From NCBI GenBank assembly GCA_031272515.1, contig JAISTR010000022.1, positions 1 through 47,152 on the forward strand: a DNA stretch of 47,152 nt. The letters are read 5' to 3'. Below the pieces are notes generated by a model. It was given only the letters and a program-made list of their open reading frames with translations, was not told where the DNA came from and searched no databases. Made by a program: the position numbers and the translations under genes. This DNA comes from Erysipelotrichaceae bacterium (lineage in GTDB: Bacteria; Bacillota_I; Bacilli_A; Erysipelotrichales; Erysipelotrichaceae). Numbering within the stretch: the stretch's first letter is position 1; each line of letters opens with the position of its first letter. Positions 26,406-32,656 of the stretch are shown here, piece by piece.

Positions 26406-27506
26406 ATGAACATGATGATCAAAGAGAATGAACGAGGCTTACTGTTTGAAAACGGAATCTTTCGGGAATATATGAAACCGGGAAAGCACTTCCGTTTTGG
26501 CATGAAGTTTGAGCTGATGAAGGTCAGCGTCAATGCGGAATTCAAACCGGAGGGTTACCCGCTGGAGGTATTTCTGAAAAATGCGAGCCTGATGGCGGAA
26601 TTGGAAGTTGTCGAAGTGGCAGACCAGATGCTGGCGATTCACTTTGTGGACGGCAACTTCGTCAATGTCCTGATGAATGGCAAGCATGCCTTCTTCAAGT
26701 TTGCCAAGAACCACACCTTCCTGGTAGTGGATCAAAAAAATGTTGAGGTCAGCGAGGACTTTCCCCGCTACCTGTTTGACCGGATGCCGCGGGCGCTGTT
26801 TACCAGAATTGAGGTGGCGTCCTTCCAGAAGGGCTTGCTGTACTTTGATGGCAAGCTGGAGCGGTTATTGGAGCCGGGAACCTACTACTTCTGGAACAAC
26901 GGGGTCAAGGTGACTGCCGAGTTTACCGATATCCGGGCTTTACAGATGGATATCAATGGGCAGGAGATTTTGACCTTGGATAAAATCGGGGTTCGCTTCA
27001 ACTTTGTGACCACCTACAAAATTACCGATGTGGTGAAAATCCATACGGAGGTGCAGGACTACGAGAAACAGATCTACATCCACCTGCAGCTGGCGCTGCG
27101 CGAGTATGTCGGCAAGTACCGCCTGGATGAGATTCTGGAAAACAAGGAAGACCTGTCCCAGGCGATGTTTGAAAAGCTGAAGCAGAAGGAGGAGCAACTC
27201 CATGTGACTTTCTTGGATGCTGGTGTAAAGGACATCATCCTGCCCGGAGAAATCCGTGACATCATGAATACTGTCCTCTTGGCAGAAAAGAAGGCGCAGG
27301 CGAATGTCATTACCCGCCGGGAGGAGATCGCCTCCACCCGCAGCCTCCTGAATACTGCCAGGCTGATGGAGGAAAACAAGACCCTCTACAAACTGAAGGA
27401 GCTGGAGGTATTGGAAAAAATCTGTGACAATGTCGGCACCATTTCCATCCATGGCGGGGGCGACCTGCTCTCCCAGCTGACAAATGTGTTGCAGGGAGAA
27501 AAGTGA
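26406..27506 (+). CDS. Slipin-type SPFH/band-7 domain protein
   Basis: A 366-aa protein with no visible transmembrane segment. An N-terminal module (GLLFENGIFREYMKPGKHF near residue 10) is echoed by a second module at ~133 (KGLLYFDGKLERLLEPGTYY), the plan of the long slipin subfamily. The SPFH core (~165-290: KVTAEFTDIRALQMDI, ILTLDKIGVRFNFVTTYKI, LREYVGKYRLDEIL, VTFLDAGVKDIILPGEI) is followed by an AEKKAQANVITRREE helical coil and a short tail. SPFH proteins form membrane-bound cages or rings; slipins of this type occur, as I recall, in RtcR-controlled RNA-repair operons with Ro60 and Y RNAs. Start: GAAAGGAG upstream of ATG 26406. It is preceded by structured RNA and a pair of WYL regulators, which fits such a role. 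Confidence 0.85.
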   Translation: MNMMIKENERGLLFENGIFREYMKPGKHFRFGMKFELMKVSVNAEFKPEGYPLEVFLKNASLMAELEVVEVADQMLAIHFVDGNFVNVLMNGKHAFFKFAKNHTFLVVDQKNVEVSEDFPRYLFDRMPRALFTRIEVASFQKGLLYFDGKLERLLEPGTYYFWNNGVKVTAEFTDIRALQMDINGQEILTLDKIGVRFNFVTTYKITDVVKIHTEVQDYEKQIYIHLQLALREYVGKYRLDEILENKEDLSQAMFEKLKQKEEQLHVTFLDAGVKDIILPGEIRDIMNTVLLAEKKAQANVITRREEIASTRSLLNTARLMEENKTLYKLKELEVLEKICDNVGTISIHGGGDLLSQLTNVLQGEK

Positions 27507-27519
27507 GATGATGGAAGTG

Positions 27520-27550
27520 AAAGGGCAGCTAAACACTGCCCTTTGTTTTG
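27520..27550 (+). terminator. Hairpin terminator after slipin
   Basis: AAAGGGCAG (27520-27528) pairs with CTGCCCTTT (27536-27544); GTTTTG follows. Strong stem, moderate T run. Confidence 0.75.
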
Positions 27551-27630
27551 CGAAAACCCTTAAGGAAAGCGCACAGAAGCAGATTGAGACGCTCTGTAAT
27601 CGCAAGGGTTTGCGGATGCGAAAATCCGCA
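27551..27630 (+). ncRNA. Second structured RNA candidate behind slipin
   Basis: Bases 27551-27561 pair with 27604-27614 (10 of 11). Inside lie a one-sided AAGGAAA bulge, GCG/CGC and ACAGA/TCTGT stems and a 15-nt apical loop, giving one long rod. A perfect TGCGGAT/ATCCGCA hairpin (27611-27630) follows and competes for its base. No gene fits here. It may be an independent small RNA or a 3' extension of the slipin transcript. Confidence 0.35.
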
Positions 27631-27936
27631 TTATGCCGCTGTACAACTTTAAGGCTACACAATAACGCAATCCCTAAAACAAGTTGAAATTACCAAAAAT
27701 TGGCAGAGGAAAAGTATGCTTTTCCTCTTCATTTATATATTGTGAAATGATATAATTGAACTGTAAATAAATATAAATAATTTGTGCAGTTAGTTATTTT
27801 CTTTGATTTGGGAAACCTGTTATGCAATGTATCAAAAGGTACTTGTCTTGATTGGGCAATTCAGTAAAGATTGCTTAAAAAGACCATAAGGTACTCATGG
27901 GCAAAGGGGGTGTTGATGTAGGAGGAGAACTTTGCG
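27631..27936. other. AT-rich intergenic region with one perfect hairpin
   Basis: No gene is visible. A perfect 10-bp stem (AGAGGAAAAG at 27705-27714 with CTTTTCCTCT at 27719-27728, 4-nt loop) could end transcription from the left. Composition turns strongly AT-rich from about 27680, the left edge of the patch that holds the next two genes. Confidence 0.5.
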
Positions 27937-28656
27937 ATGAAACTTGATGCAACAAATTGGATTGCAATCATTGGTTTGATTGTTTCGAATGTATGGGCTT
28001 CATTGAATTATCGGGCAGGCAGAAAAGCCAGTGCAAACTCATTATTTGTCCAGGAACGAAAGAAGGACCTTGATGACTTGATTCGGCTGATTTTAAAAAT
28101 GCAGGCATATTGTGATCATGTTTTTGAAAAGTGGATGGAAAGTTATTATTGTTTTAACTACAGTGAGTTTTGCCAGGCGGATTCCTTTTGTTACATGAGT
28201 CAGGCGCAAAAGGAACTATATTATAACCGCCATTTCAAACCAATCATCAGCAATATGTCATTTATCAACAGTAAAATAAAAGATCTTCAGGCAATGATTG
28301 AAATGGATATTTTGAAGAACGAATATCTCTTTTCAAAGGGCTTAGAAAGCAAGAAAGCAGTTATAAGTAAGCATATTGCAACTTTACGAAACAGTATGAA
28401 TAAAGTTAGACAGGTAAATGCGCTGGTGCAGGATTACTATATTAAGCTCGATGTTGTAAATTGTAATTCTGAAAAAGCCGTGTTCGCGCAGCTTAATAAG
28501 AACAAAAACATTGTTAAGGATTACATTGACCTCGTTTTGAAGACAAATAGTTGTGAAAGCTTGCAGTCATTAAAAAATAGAAGCCACAAATCATTCTTAG
28601 GCGAAATTGGAGTTATTGCAAATGCGATTGAAGAACTCTATCAAAACAAAATCTAA
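27937..28656 (+). CDS. Hypothetical membrane-anchored helical protein
   Basis: A 239-aa protein with one N-terminal hydrophobic segment (~8-24, IAIIGLIVSNVWASL) followed by a basic stretch and a long, mostly helical cytoplasmic part rich in Lys, Asn and Ile. It contains several Cys but no recognisable metal motif. GGAGGAG lies 9 bp before the ATG. Codon use and composition are much more AT-rich than in the flanking housekeeping genes, which suggests acquisition. The N-in single-anchor plan resembles small effectors or sensors of unknown systems; I do not recognise a family. The next small gene has the same composition. Confidence 0.6.
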   Translation: MKLDATNWIAIIGLIVSNVWASLNYRAGRKASANSLFVQERKKDLDDLIRLILKMQAYCDHVFEKWMESYYCFNYSEFCQADSFCYMSQAQKELYYNRHFKPIISNMSFINSKIKDLQAMIEMDILKNEYLFSKGLESKKAVISKHIATLRNSMNKVRQVNALVQDYYIKLDVVNCNSEKAVFAQLNKNKNIVKDYIDLVLKTNSCESLQSLKNRSHKSFLGEIGVIANAIEELYQNKI

Positions 28657-28715
28657 AATGACTGTAACAATAGATTATGCTATACTGAAGGAGTAAAAGA
28701 AATGGAGGAGAACAT

Positions 28716-29042
28716 ATGTTAAATAAGCTTGATCTTGCATTAGAATTTATTGAAAATGATTTTAACACAAATGAGTTAGCTTTTGACATTGTTGTGCCGG
28801 AAAGAATTCTTAATTCTGCTCCAAATGATAGTGACAAATTGGACAAGCTTGAACTTGCTGCCAAATTCATAAATAACGAGTTAAACCTGGATGAAATCAG
28901 AAGAATGCAAATTGTTCTACCAGAGGAACCATTTGCTAAAACCCCGAAAAAAACAACTACAAAGCGATCAACCCAGGAAAAATCAACCTTCCGGTCAACT
29001 GCAAAAATGAACTCGAAATCCATTGCCGCTACAATCAAATAG
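28716..29042 (+). CDS. Hypothetical 108-aa protein with internal duplication
   Basis: Two ~28-residue repeats fill the first two thirds: KLDLALEFIENDFNTNEL (from residue 4) and KLELAAKFINNELNLDEI (from residue ~43), each ending in a (I/V)VxPE(R/E) motif. A basic Thr/Lys/Ser-rich tail follows, suggesting nucleic-acid or surface contact. GGAGGAG precedes the ATG and a TATACT box lies near 28681. The terminator stem overlaps the stop codon. It shares the AT-rich composition of the gene before it. Function unknown. Confidence 0.6.
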   Translation: MLNKLDLALEFIENDFNTNELAFDIVVPERILNSAPNDSDKLDKLELAAKFINNELNLDEIRRMQIVLPEEPFAKTPKKTTTKRSTQEKSTFRSTAKMNSKSIAATIK

Positions 29043-29055
29043 ATTGTAGCTTTTT
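29028..29055 (+). terminator. Terminator overlapping the stop of the 108-aa gene
   Basis: GCTACAAT (29028-29035) pairs with ATTGTAGC (29043-29050) around the stop codon; TTTTT follows. Confidence 0.85.
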
Positions 29056-29065
29056 ATAATCACAC

Positions 29066-29095
29066 AAAAAAACAAAGGCCTTCAGTTCACCTTTG
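29066..29095 (-). terminator. Terminator of the glutamine amidotransferase gene
   Basis: Read on the minus strand, CAAAGG and CCTTTG (29095-29090 and 29078-29073) enclose an 11-nt loop and are followed by a T run. Confidence 0.7.
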
Positions 29096-29108
29096 TCTTT
29101 CATTAGCC

Positions 29109-29816
29109 TTAATGTGCCATTGCTTCGGTTGCTGCCTGAATCAGCCAGGCAAACAGTGCCCGCTGATCCGGATCCTTCTGCAAGCGTTCCGGGTGCCACT
29201 GCACCGCCAGGATATTGCCGCGCTCAATGGTTTCAATCAGTCCGTCTTCCGCAGTCGCGCTGACAATAAATTCCGGAGCCAGCTCATCGATGGCCTGGTG
29301 ATGGAAACTGTTGACCAGAGTGCCGCTTCCCAGCAATGAATGGGCCAGGGTTCCGGCTTCCACCGCAACGGTATGCGAGGGCAGCTTGCGCATGCCTTCT
29401 TCCATATAGGGAGCGTGGTGCAGGGTGGTGGGATACTCGGTGGGAATATCCTGAATCAGGGTTCCGCCAAAGGCGACATTGATAATTTGAATGCCCCGGC
29501 AAATACCCAGAATCGGTTTATTCACTTTCGCAAAATTCTGGATTAAAAGTAAATCCGTTTCATCGATGTCGGTATCAATGCCTTTGGAAGCCCGGTTTTC
29601 CTGATTGTAGTAAAAGGGATCCACATCGCCACCCCCGGCCACAACCAGACCGTCAAAGCGGGAGACGATATCCTTCATGTCATAGGCATTATAAAAACCG
29701 CTGAGGTAGGTGTTCGCCTGTTCCAAAAACGGAACCAGATAGTCATTCATGGTATGCATGAGATTGTAGCTGTCGAAGCGGTCACGGCGGCTGGTAATCA
29801 GTATATTGGGTTTCAT
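29109..29816 (-). CDS. Class I glutamine amidotransferase-like hydrolase (peptidase C26, PuuD-like)
   Basis: A 235-aa cytoplasmic hydrolase of the gamma-glutamyl-GABA hydrolase family, which cleaves gamma-glutamyl amide bonds. The nucleophile is Cys106 in GICRGIQI; the His-Glu pair is in VQWHPER near residue 203; the oxyanion loop VVAGGGDVDP lies near 58. AAGGAGGG precedes the start, and a TATAAT box lies upstream on the minus strand. It is transcribed away from the aldo/keto reductase from a shared 85-bp intergenic region. No polyamine genes are nearby, so the substrate is open. Confidence 0.88.
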   Translation of the reverse strand: MKPNILITSRRDRFDSYNLMHTMNDYLVPFLEQANTYLSGFYNAYDMKDIVSRFDGLVVAGGGDVDPFYYNQENRASKGIDTDIDETDLLLIQNFAKVNKPILGICRGIQIINVAFGGTLIQDIPTEYPTTLHHAPYMEEGMRKLPSHTVAVEAGTLAHSLLGSGTLVNSFHHQAIDELAPEFIVSATAEDGLIETIERGNILAVQWHPERLQKDPDQRALFAWLIQAATEAMAH

Positions 29817-29901
29817 AGTGCCCTCCTTGCAATGATTCTATTATACACAGGAAATAAAGGAAAATGATACAATGGACTTATAAAAAACCAGGGAGGAAGA
29901 C

Positions 29902-31077
29902 ATGAAATATCGTAAATTCCAAGAGTTGTCATTGAGCCGGCTGGGGCTGGGCTGCATGCGCTTGCCGACGGTGGGGGAAAACGGCCCCATCGACAAAGAA
30001 TTGGCCGAGGCGATGATTGACCGGGCAATTGCCGGGGGAATCAATTATTTTGATACAGCTTACCGTTATCAAAACGGGGAGAGCGAATTGGTAACAGGTG
30101 CCGCTTTAAAAAAGCATCCGCGGGATTCCTTCTATCTTGCCACCAAGTTTCCCGGACACCAGATGCAAAAGGAAGGGGACCGCATCCGCTTTGTCGGCTA
30201 TCTTGCCGGCTTGCCAGAGAAGACCCCGCAGGAGGTGTTTGAGGATCAGCTGCAGAAGTGCCAGGTTGACTACTTTGACTTTTATCTGCTGCATAATCTC
30301 AATGAGGTTTCCTATCCTTTGTATTCTGACCCAGAACTGGGTATCATCGATTACTTTTTAAGCGAAAAGAAAGCCGGCAGAATCAAGCACCTGGGCTTTT
30401 CCGCCCATGGCCCGGCCGATTTGATTGACCGTTTCTTAACGGAGTTTCCGGTCTTTGAATTTGTGCAGATTCAGCTCAACTATCTGGACTGGCAGCTGCA
30501 GGACGCGAAAGGACGATATGAAGTCATACGCTCTCATGGTATTCCGGTGTGGGTGATGGAGCCGGTGCGCGGTGGCAAGCTGATTGAGATCCCGCCGCAG
30601 GCGAAAAAGGCTTTGCAGGAAGTCAATCCCGATGATTCCTTTGCGAAGTGGTGCTTTCGCTGGCTAGAGGGCAAAGAGGATGCTGCCCTGATTCTCTCAG
30701 GCATGAGTACGATGGCTCAGCTGGAGGAAAACCTGGCGCTCTTTGATGATTTGAAAGTACTCAACCCACTGGAGGAGCAGGCGATTGATAGAGCAATCGC
30801 GGCGATGGTGAACCTGGTGCCCTGCACGGGCTGCCGCTATTGTGTGGAAGACTGTCCGGCACAGCTGGAGATTCCCCGCTTAATTACCCTGTATAACGAA
30901 TTCACCAATGATGACCACTTTGCGACCTTTGACTCAGTCAAGGCCCTGGGGGACAAGGGTCCATCGGCCTGCTTGAATTGCCACAGCTGTGAGCGGATTT
31001 GCCCGCAGGCAATCCATATTCCCGAAGTCCTGGCTGATTTTGTAAAACGGATCGAAAAGAGGGCAGAAAAACAGTAA
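29902..31077 (+). CDS. Aldo/keto reductase with C-terminal 4Fe-4S domain
   Basis: A 391-aa oxidoreductase. The AKR barrel holds the catalytic set: Asp and Tyr in FDTAYRYQNGESE near residue 50, Lys in LATKF near 82 and His in YLLHNLNE near 130. The C-terminus adds a ferredoxin-like part with CTGCRYCVEDCP near residue 312 and CLNCHSCERICP near 357. Such ferredoxin-linked AKRs are common in anaerobic Firmicutes; physiological substrates are mostly unknown. CAGGGAGGAAG lies before the ATG, and a TGATACAAT box lies about 28 bp upstream. It may receive electrons from the same ferredoxin pool as PFOR, which is inference. Confidence 0.93.
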   Translation: MKYRKFQELSLSRLGLGCMRLPTVGENGPIDKELAEAMIDRAIAGGINYFDTAYRYQNGESELVTGAALKKHPRDSFYLATKFPGHQMQKEGDRIRFVGYLAGLPEKTPQEVFEDQLQKCQVDYFDFYLLHNLNEVSYPLYSDPELGIIDYFLSEKKAGRIKHLGFSAHGPADLIDRFLTEFPVFEFVQIQLNYLDWQLQDAKGRYEVIRSHGIPVWVMEPVRGGKLIEIPPQAKKALQEVNPDDSFAKWCFRWLEGKEDAALILSGMSTMAQLEENLALFDDLKVLNPLEEQAIDRAIAAMVNLVPCTGCRYCVEDCPAQLEIPRLITLYNEFTNDDHFATFDSVKALGDKGPSACLNCHSCERICPQAIHIPEVLADFVKRIEKRAEKQ

Positions 31078-31094
31078 AATCCACTTGTCGCAAA

Positions 31095-31113
31095 TGTGAA
31101 AGAGATTTTCACA
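31095..31113. promoter_or_regulatory. Perfect inverted repeat TGTGAAA-N5-TTTCACA
   Basis: The palindrome lies 17 bp after the reductase stop and is embedded in a larger hairpin closed by CACTT/AAGTG. No T run follows, so it is not a normal terminator. The half-site resembles the TCACA motifs upstream of the two small RNAs. Confidence 0.35.
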
Positions 31114-31189
31114 AATAAGTGCAAAAAAAGCCAACAGATGCATAATTTTTACGTTATTGTTGAGTGATTGCGGCACAAAAATTGATTTA

Positions 31190-31218
31190 TCACACAAAAA
31201 TATCTAAAAATCACACAA
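31190..31218 (+). promoter_or_regulatory. Direct-repeat activator site of small RNA 1
   Basis: TCACACAA at 31190 and again at 31211, exactly 21 bp apart. The second copy begins 48 bp before the -10 box TATACT (31259-31264). The same spacing recurs at small RNA 2. There is no good -35 box, so activation by a protein bound here is likely. Confidence 0.55.
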
Positions 31219-31258
31219 TATCACATTTTCTGATGATAATATTGCCGGATTTGGACCC

Positions 31259-31264
31259 TATACT
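31259..31264 (+). promoter_or_regulatory. -10 box of small RNA 1
   Basis: TATACT ends 6 nt before the GTAAGC stem that should open the RNA. Confidence 0.6.
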
Positions 31265-31270
31265 GTACTT

Positions 31271-31388
31271 GTAAGCAGAACAACGCTTACCTGTGCGGAC
31301 CTCTTCTCCTACAACTTCCCATTACAAAGAAATCCGTACAGATTCTATCCCCTTAAAAAAGAGAAAAAAAGCCGGCGGCTTTTTTTCT
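31271..31388 (+). ncRNA. Small RNA 1 of a tandem homologous pair
   Basis: About 117 nt. Elements in order: hairpin GTAAGC-8 nt-GCTTAC (31271-31290); a 9-bp helix CTGTGCGGA with TCCGTACAG enclosing a long C/U-rich loop that contains CCTCTTCTCCTACAA and TTCCC; a single-stranded ATCCCCTT; and a terminator (AAAAAGCC-GGC-GGCTTTTT). The loop and the CCCC segment are complementary to Shine-Dalgarno sequences, the pattern of RsaE/RoxS- or csRNA-type regulators of translation. It lies in a 540-bp gap with no gene. I cannot match it to a named RNA family. Confidence 0.72.
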
Positions 31389-31408
31389 TTACATTTGTTT
31401 TGCCACTT

Positions 31409-31437
31409 TCACACAATCGGTTTTTGATTTCACATGA
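31409..31437 (+). promoter_or_regulatory. Direct-repeat activator site of small RNA 2
   Basis: TCACACAA at 31409 and TCACATGA at 31430, again 21 bp apart, with the second 48 bp before the -10 box (TATTAT at 31478, preceded by TGC as an extended -10). Confidence 0.55.
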
Positions 31438-31474
31438 GATAACATAAAGAGCAGATAATTCAATGATAATTCCT

Positions 31475-31483
31475 TGCTATTAT
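31475..31483 (+). promoter_or_regulatory. Extended -10 box of small RNA 2
   Basis: TGCTATTAT ends 6 nt before GTAAGC, the same distance as in copy 1. Confidence 0.6.
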
Positions 31484-31489
31484 TTCACT

Positions 31490-31604
31490 GTAAGCTAATC
31501 ATTGCTTACCAGTACGGACCTCTTCTCCTACAATTCCCAAAAACAAAATCCGTACTGAAGTTCTATCCCCTTAAACGGAAAAAAGGCTGTCCCGGCCTTT
31601 TTTC
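31490..31604 (+). ncRNA. Small RNA 2 of a tandem homologous pair
   Basis: About 115 nt with the same plan as copy 1: GTAAGC-8 nt-GCTTAC; a helix CAGTACGGA with TCCGTACTG around the same CCTCTTCTCCTACAA loop; then TTCTATCCCCTTAAA; then a terminator (AAAAAAGGC with GCCTTTTTT). Compared with copy 1 the second base pair of the long helix changes from U-A to A-U and a G-U becomes A-U, so both sides changed together and the fold is supported. The apical loop of the first hairpin and the 3' linker have diverged freely, while the anti-Shine-Dalgarno segments are nearly identical. Confidence 0.72.
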
Positions 31605-31613
31605 TGTTATAGT
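31605..31613 (+). promoter_or_regulatory. Extended -10 of the NUDIX gene, leaderless arrangement
   Basis: TGTTATAGT ends 6 nt before the ATG at 31620, so transcription should begin at or next to the start codon. No Shine-Dalgarno sequence is present between. Confidence 0.5.
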
Positions 31614-31619
31614 GTTTGC

Positions 31620-32183
31620 ATGGATGAAACTCTAGAGCTGTTAAAATACTTTCCCGACACGGTATTTCCCAAAGAACCGCTGGAAACCCTGCGGCTGACG
31701 GTAAGGGCCTTGGTCAAACGGGAAGACGGAAAATTCGGCTTTCTTAAAATCGAGGGTGAGGATGAGCTGGGCTATCACAATTACCTGGATTTGTGCGGCG
31801 GCGGTGTAGAAGAGGGGGAAAGCCTGGACCAAGCGATGATTCGGGAAACCGGGGAGGAGCTGGGCTTTGCGGTCAGACAGCTTAGTTGTCTGGGACCGGT
31901 GGCCTATGACTACCATCTGATCAGACGGCGGACCCTGGAATACCTTTATATTGTGGAAGTCGATACCGGCAGCCAGAAGACAGACCGGACCGAAGCAGAG
32001 CGACTTTTAATCAAGGAAATCGAATGGCTGAGCTTAGAGGAGGCGTTGAAGCGCTTAAAACAGGTATCCGGTTCCATCTGGGCCGGGATGATTCAGGCGC
32101 GTCACCTGTTTTTTGTCGAGTATTATTTAAAGACCTTGACTGCTTCCAACAGCAAAGGGGAAGCCAGAGAGTCATTGCGGTAG
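31620..32183 (+). CDS. NUDIX hydrolase
   Basis: A 187-aa Mg2+-dependent pyrophosphohydrolase acting on nucleoside diphosphate derivatives, substrate unknown. The Nudix box is intact at ~61-83 (GGGVEEGESLDQAMIRETGE followed by ELGF). The N-terminus (LRLTVRALVKREDGKFGFL) and the C-terminal helix WLSLEEALKRL fit the fold. The ATG has no ribosome site, and a -10 box lies 6 nt upstream, so the mRNA is probably leaderless. The 3' end overlaps the convergent YtqB gene by 61 bp. Confidence 0.9.
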   Translation: MDETLELLKYFPDTVFPKEPLETLRLTVRALVKREDGKFGFLKIEGEDELGYHNYLDLCGGGVEEGESLDQAMIRETGEELGFAVRQLSCLGPVAYDYHLIRRRTLEYLYIVEVDTGSQKTDRTEAERLLIKEIEWLSLEEALKRLKQVSGSIWAGMIQARHLFFVEYYLKTLTASNSKGEARESLR

Positions 32184-32656
32184 GAGCGGGTGATTGCAAG
32201 CTTGGGGATGCTTAAAAGCGTCTTTAATACGGCATCGCGCTCACTTCCTTGATCATGCAGATAACTGGTTATTAACAAAGCACCGCCTTGTTTGAGTAAA
32301 AGGGCGGCTTTTTGAATGGCGATGGCGGTGGTCTCCGGCTTGGTGGTGATTTGGTGATCCGACTTGGGCAGATAACCCAGGTTGAACATCACCAAATCGA
32401 GCGGCGGCAGCGCCAGGGTATCGACAAGGCTGTGATCTTTTTGATGGTAAAGGATATTGGAGCAGTCTATACAGCGTTTCTTGGCTGCCTCCAAGGCTTC
32501 GCTTTGAATGTCCAGGGCATAGACGGTTTTGGCATGTTTTGAAAGAAACAGGGTGTCATTGCCCTGGCCGCAGGTGGCATCCAGGGCGATTGTTTCGGGA
32601 TGAAGATAGGCCAGTGCCCAGGTATGGGCGAGGGTGGTGATGTGCACTTTAGCCAT
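32123..32656 (-). CDS. ytqB: YtqB-type class I SAM-dependent (rRNA) methyltransferase
   Basis: A 177-aa methyltransferase of the putative rRNA methylase family. The SAM-binding motif I is ALDATCGQGNDT near residue 24, motif II VYALDIQSEAL near 45, and the family motif LVMFNLGYLPKSDH lies near 88. The late ITSYLHDQGSERDAV segment is also typical. It overlaps YtqA by 8 bp upstream, the same pairing as ytqA-ytqB in Bacillus. The 3' end runs 61 bp into the opposite-strand NUDIX gene, so the last ~20 residues of both proteins are encoded antisense to one another. Confidence 0.9.
   Translation of the reverse strand: MAKVHITTLAHTWALAYLHPETIALDATCGQGNDTLFLSKHAKTVYALDIQSEALEAAKKRCIDCSNILYHQKDHSLVDTLALPPLDLVMFNLGYLPKSDHQITTKPETTAIAIQKAALLLKQGGALLITSYLHDQGSERDAVLKTLLSIPKLAITRSYRNDSLASPLLLEAVKVFK

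Noticed and set aside
31095-31113. Classical Rex or CRP operator
   Set aside because: The half-sites look similar, but the 19-bp palindrome has 9 bp between TGTGA and TCACA instead of 6, and it lies behind a gene rather than in a promoter.
31271-31604. Tandem riboswitch attenuating the NUDIX gene
   Set aside because: Each unit has its own -10 box and terminator, and the NUDIX gene has a separate -10 box directly at its ATG, so independent small RNAs fit better. A leader role is not fully excluded.
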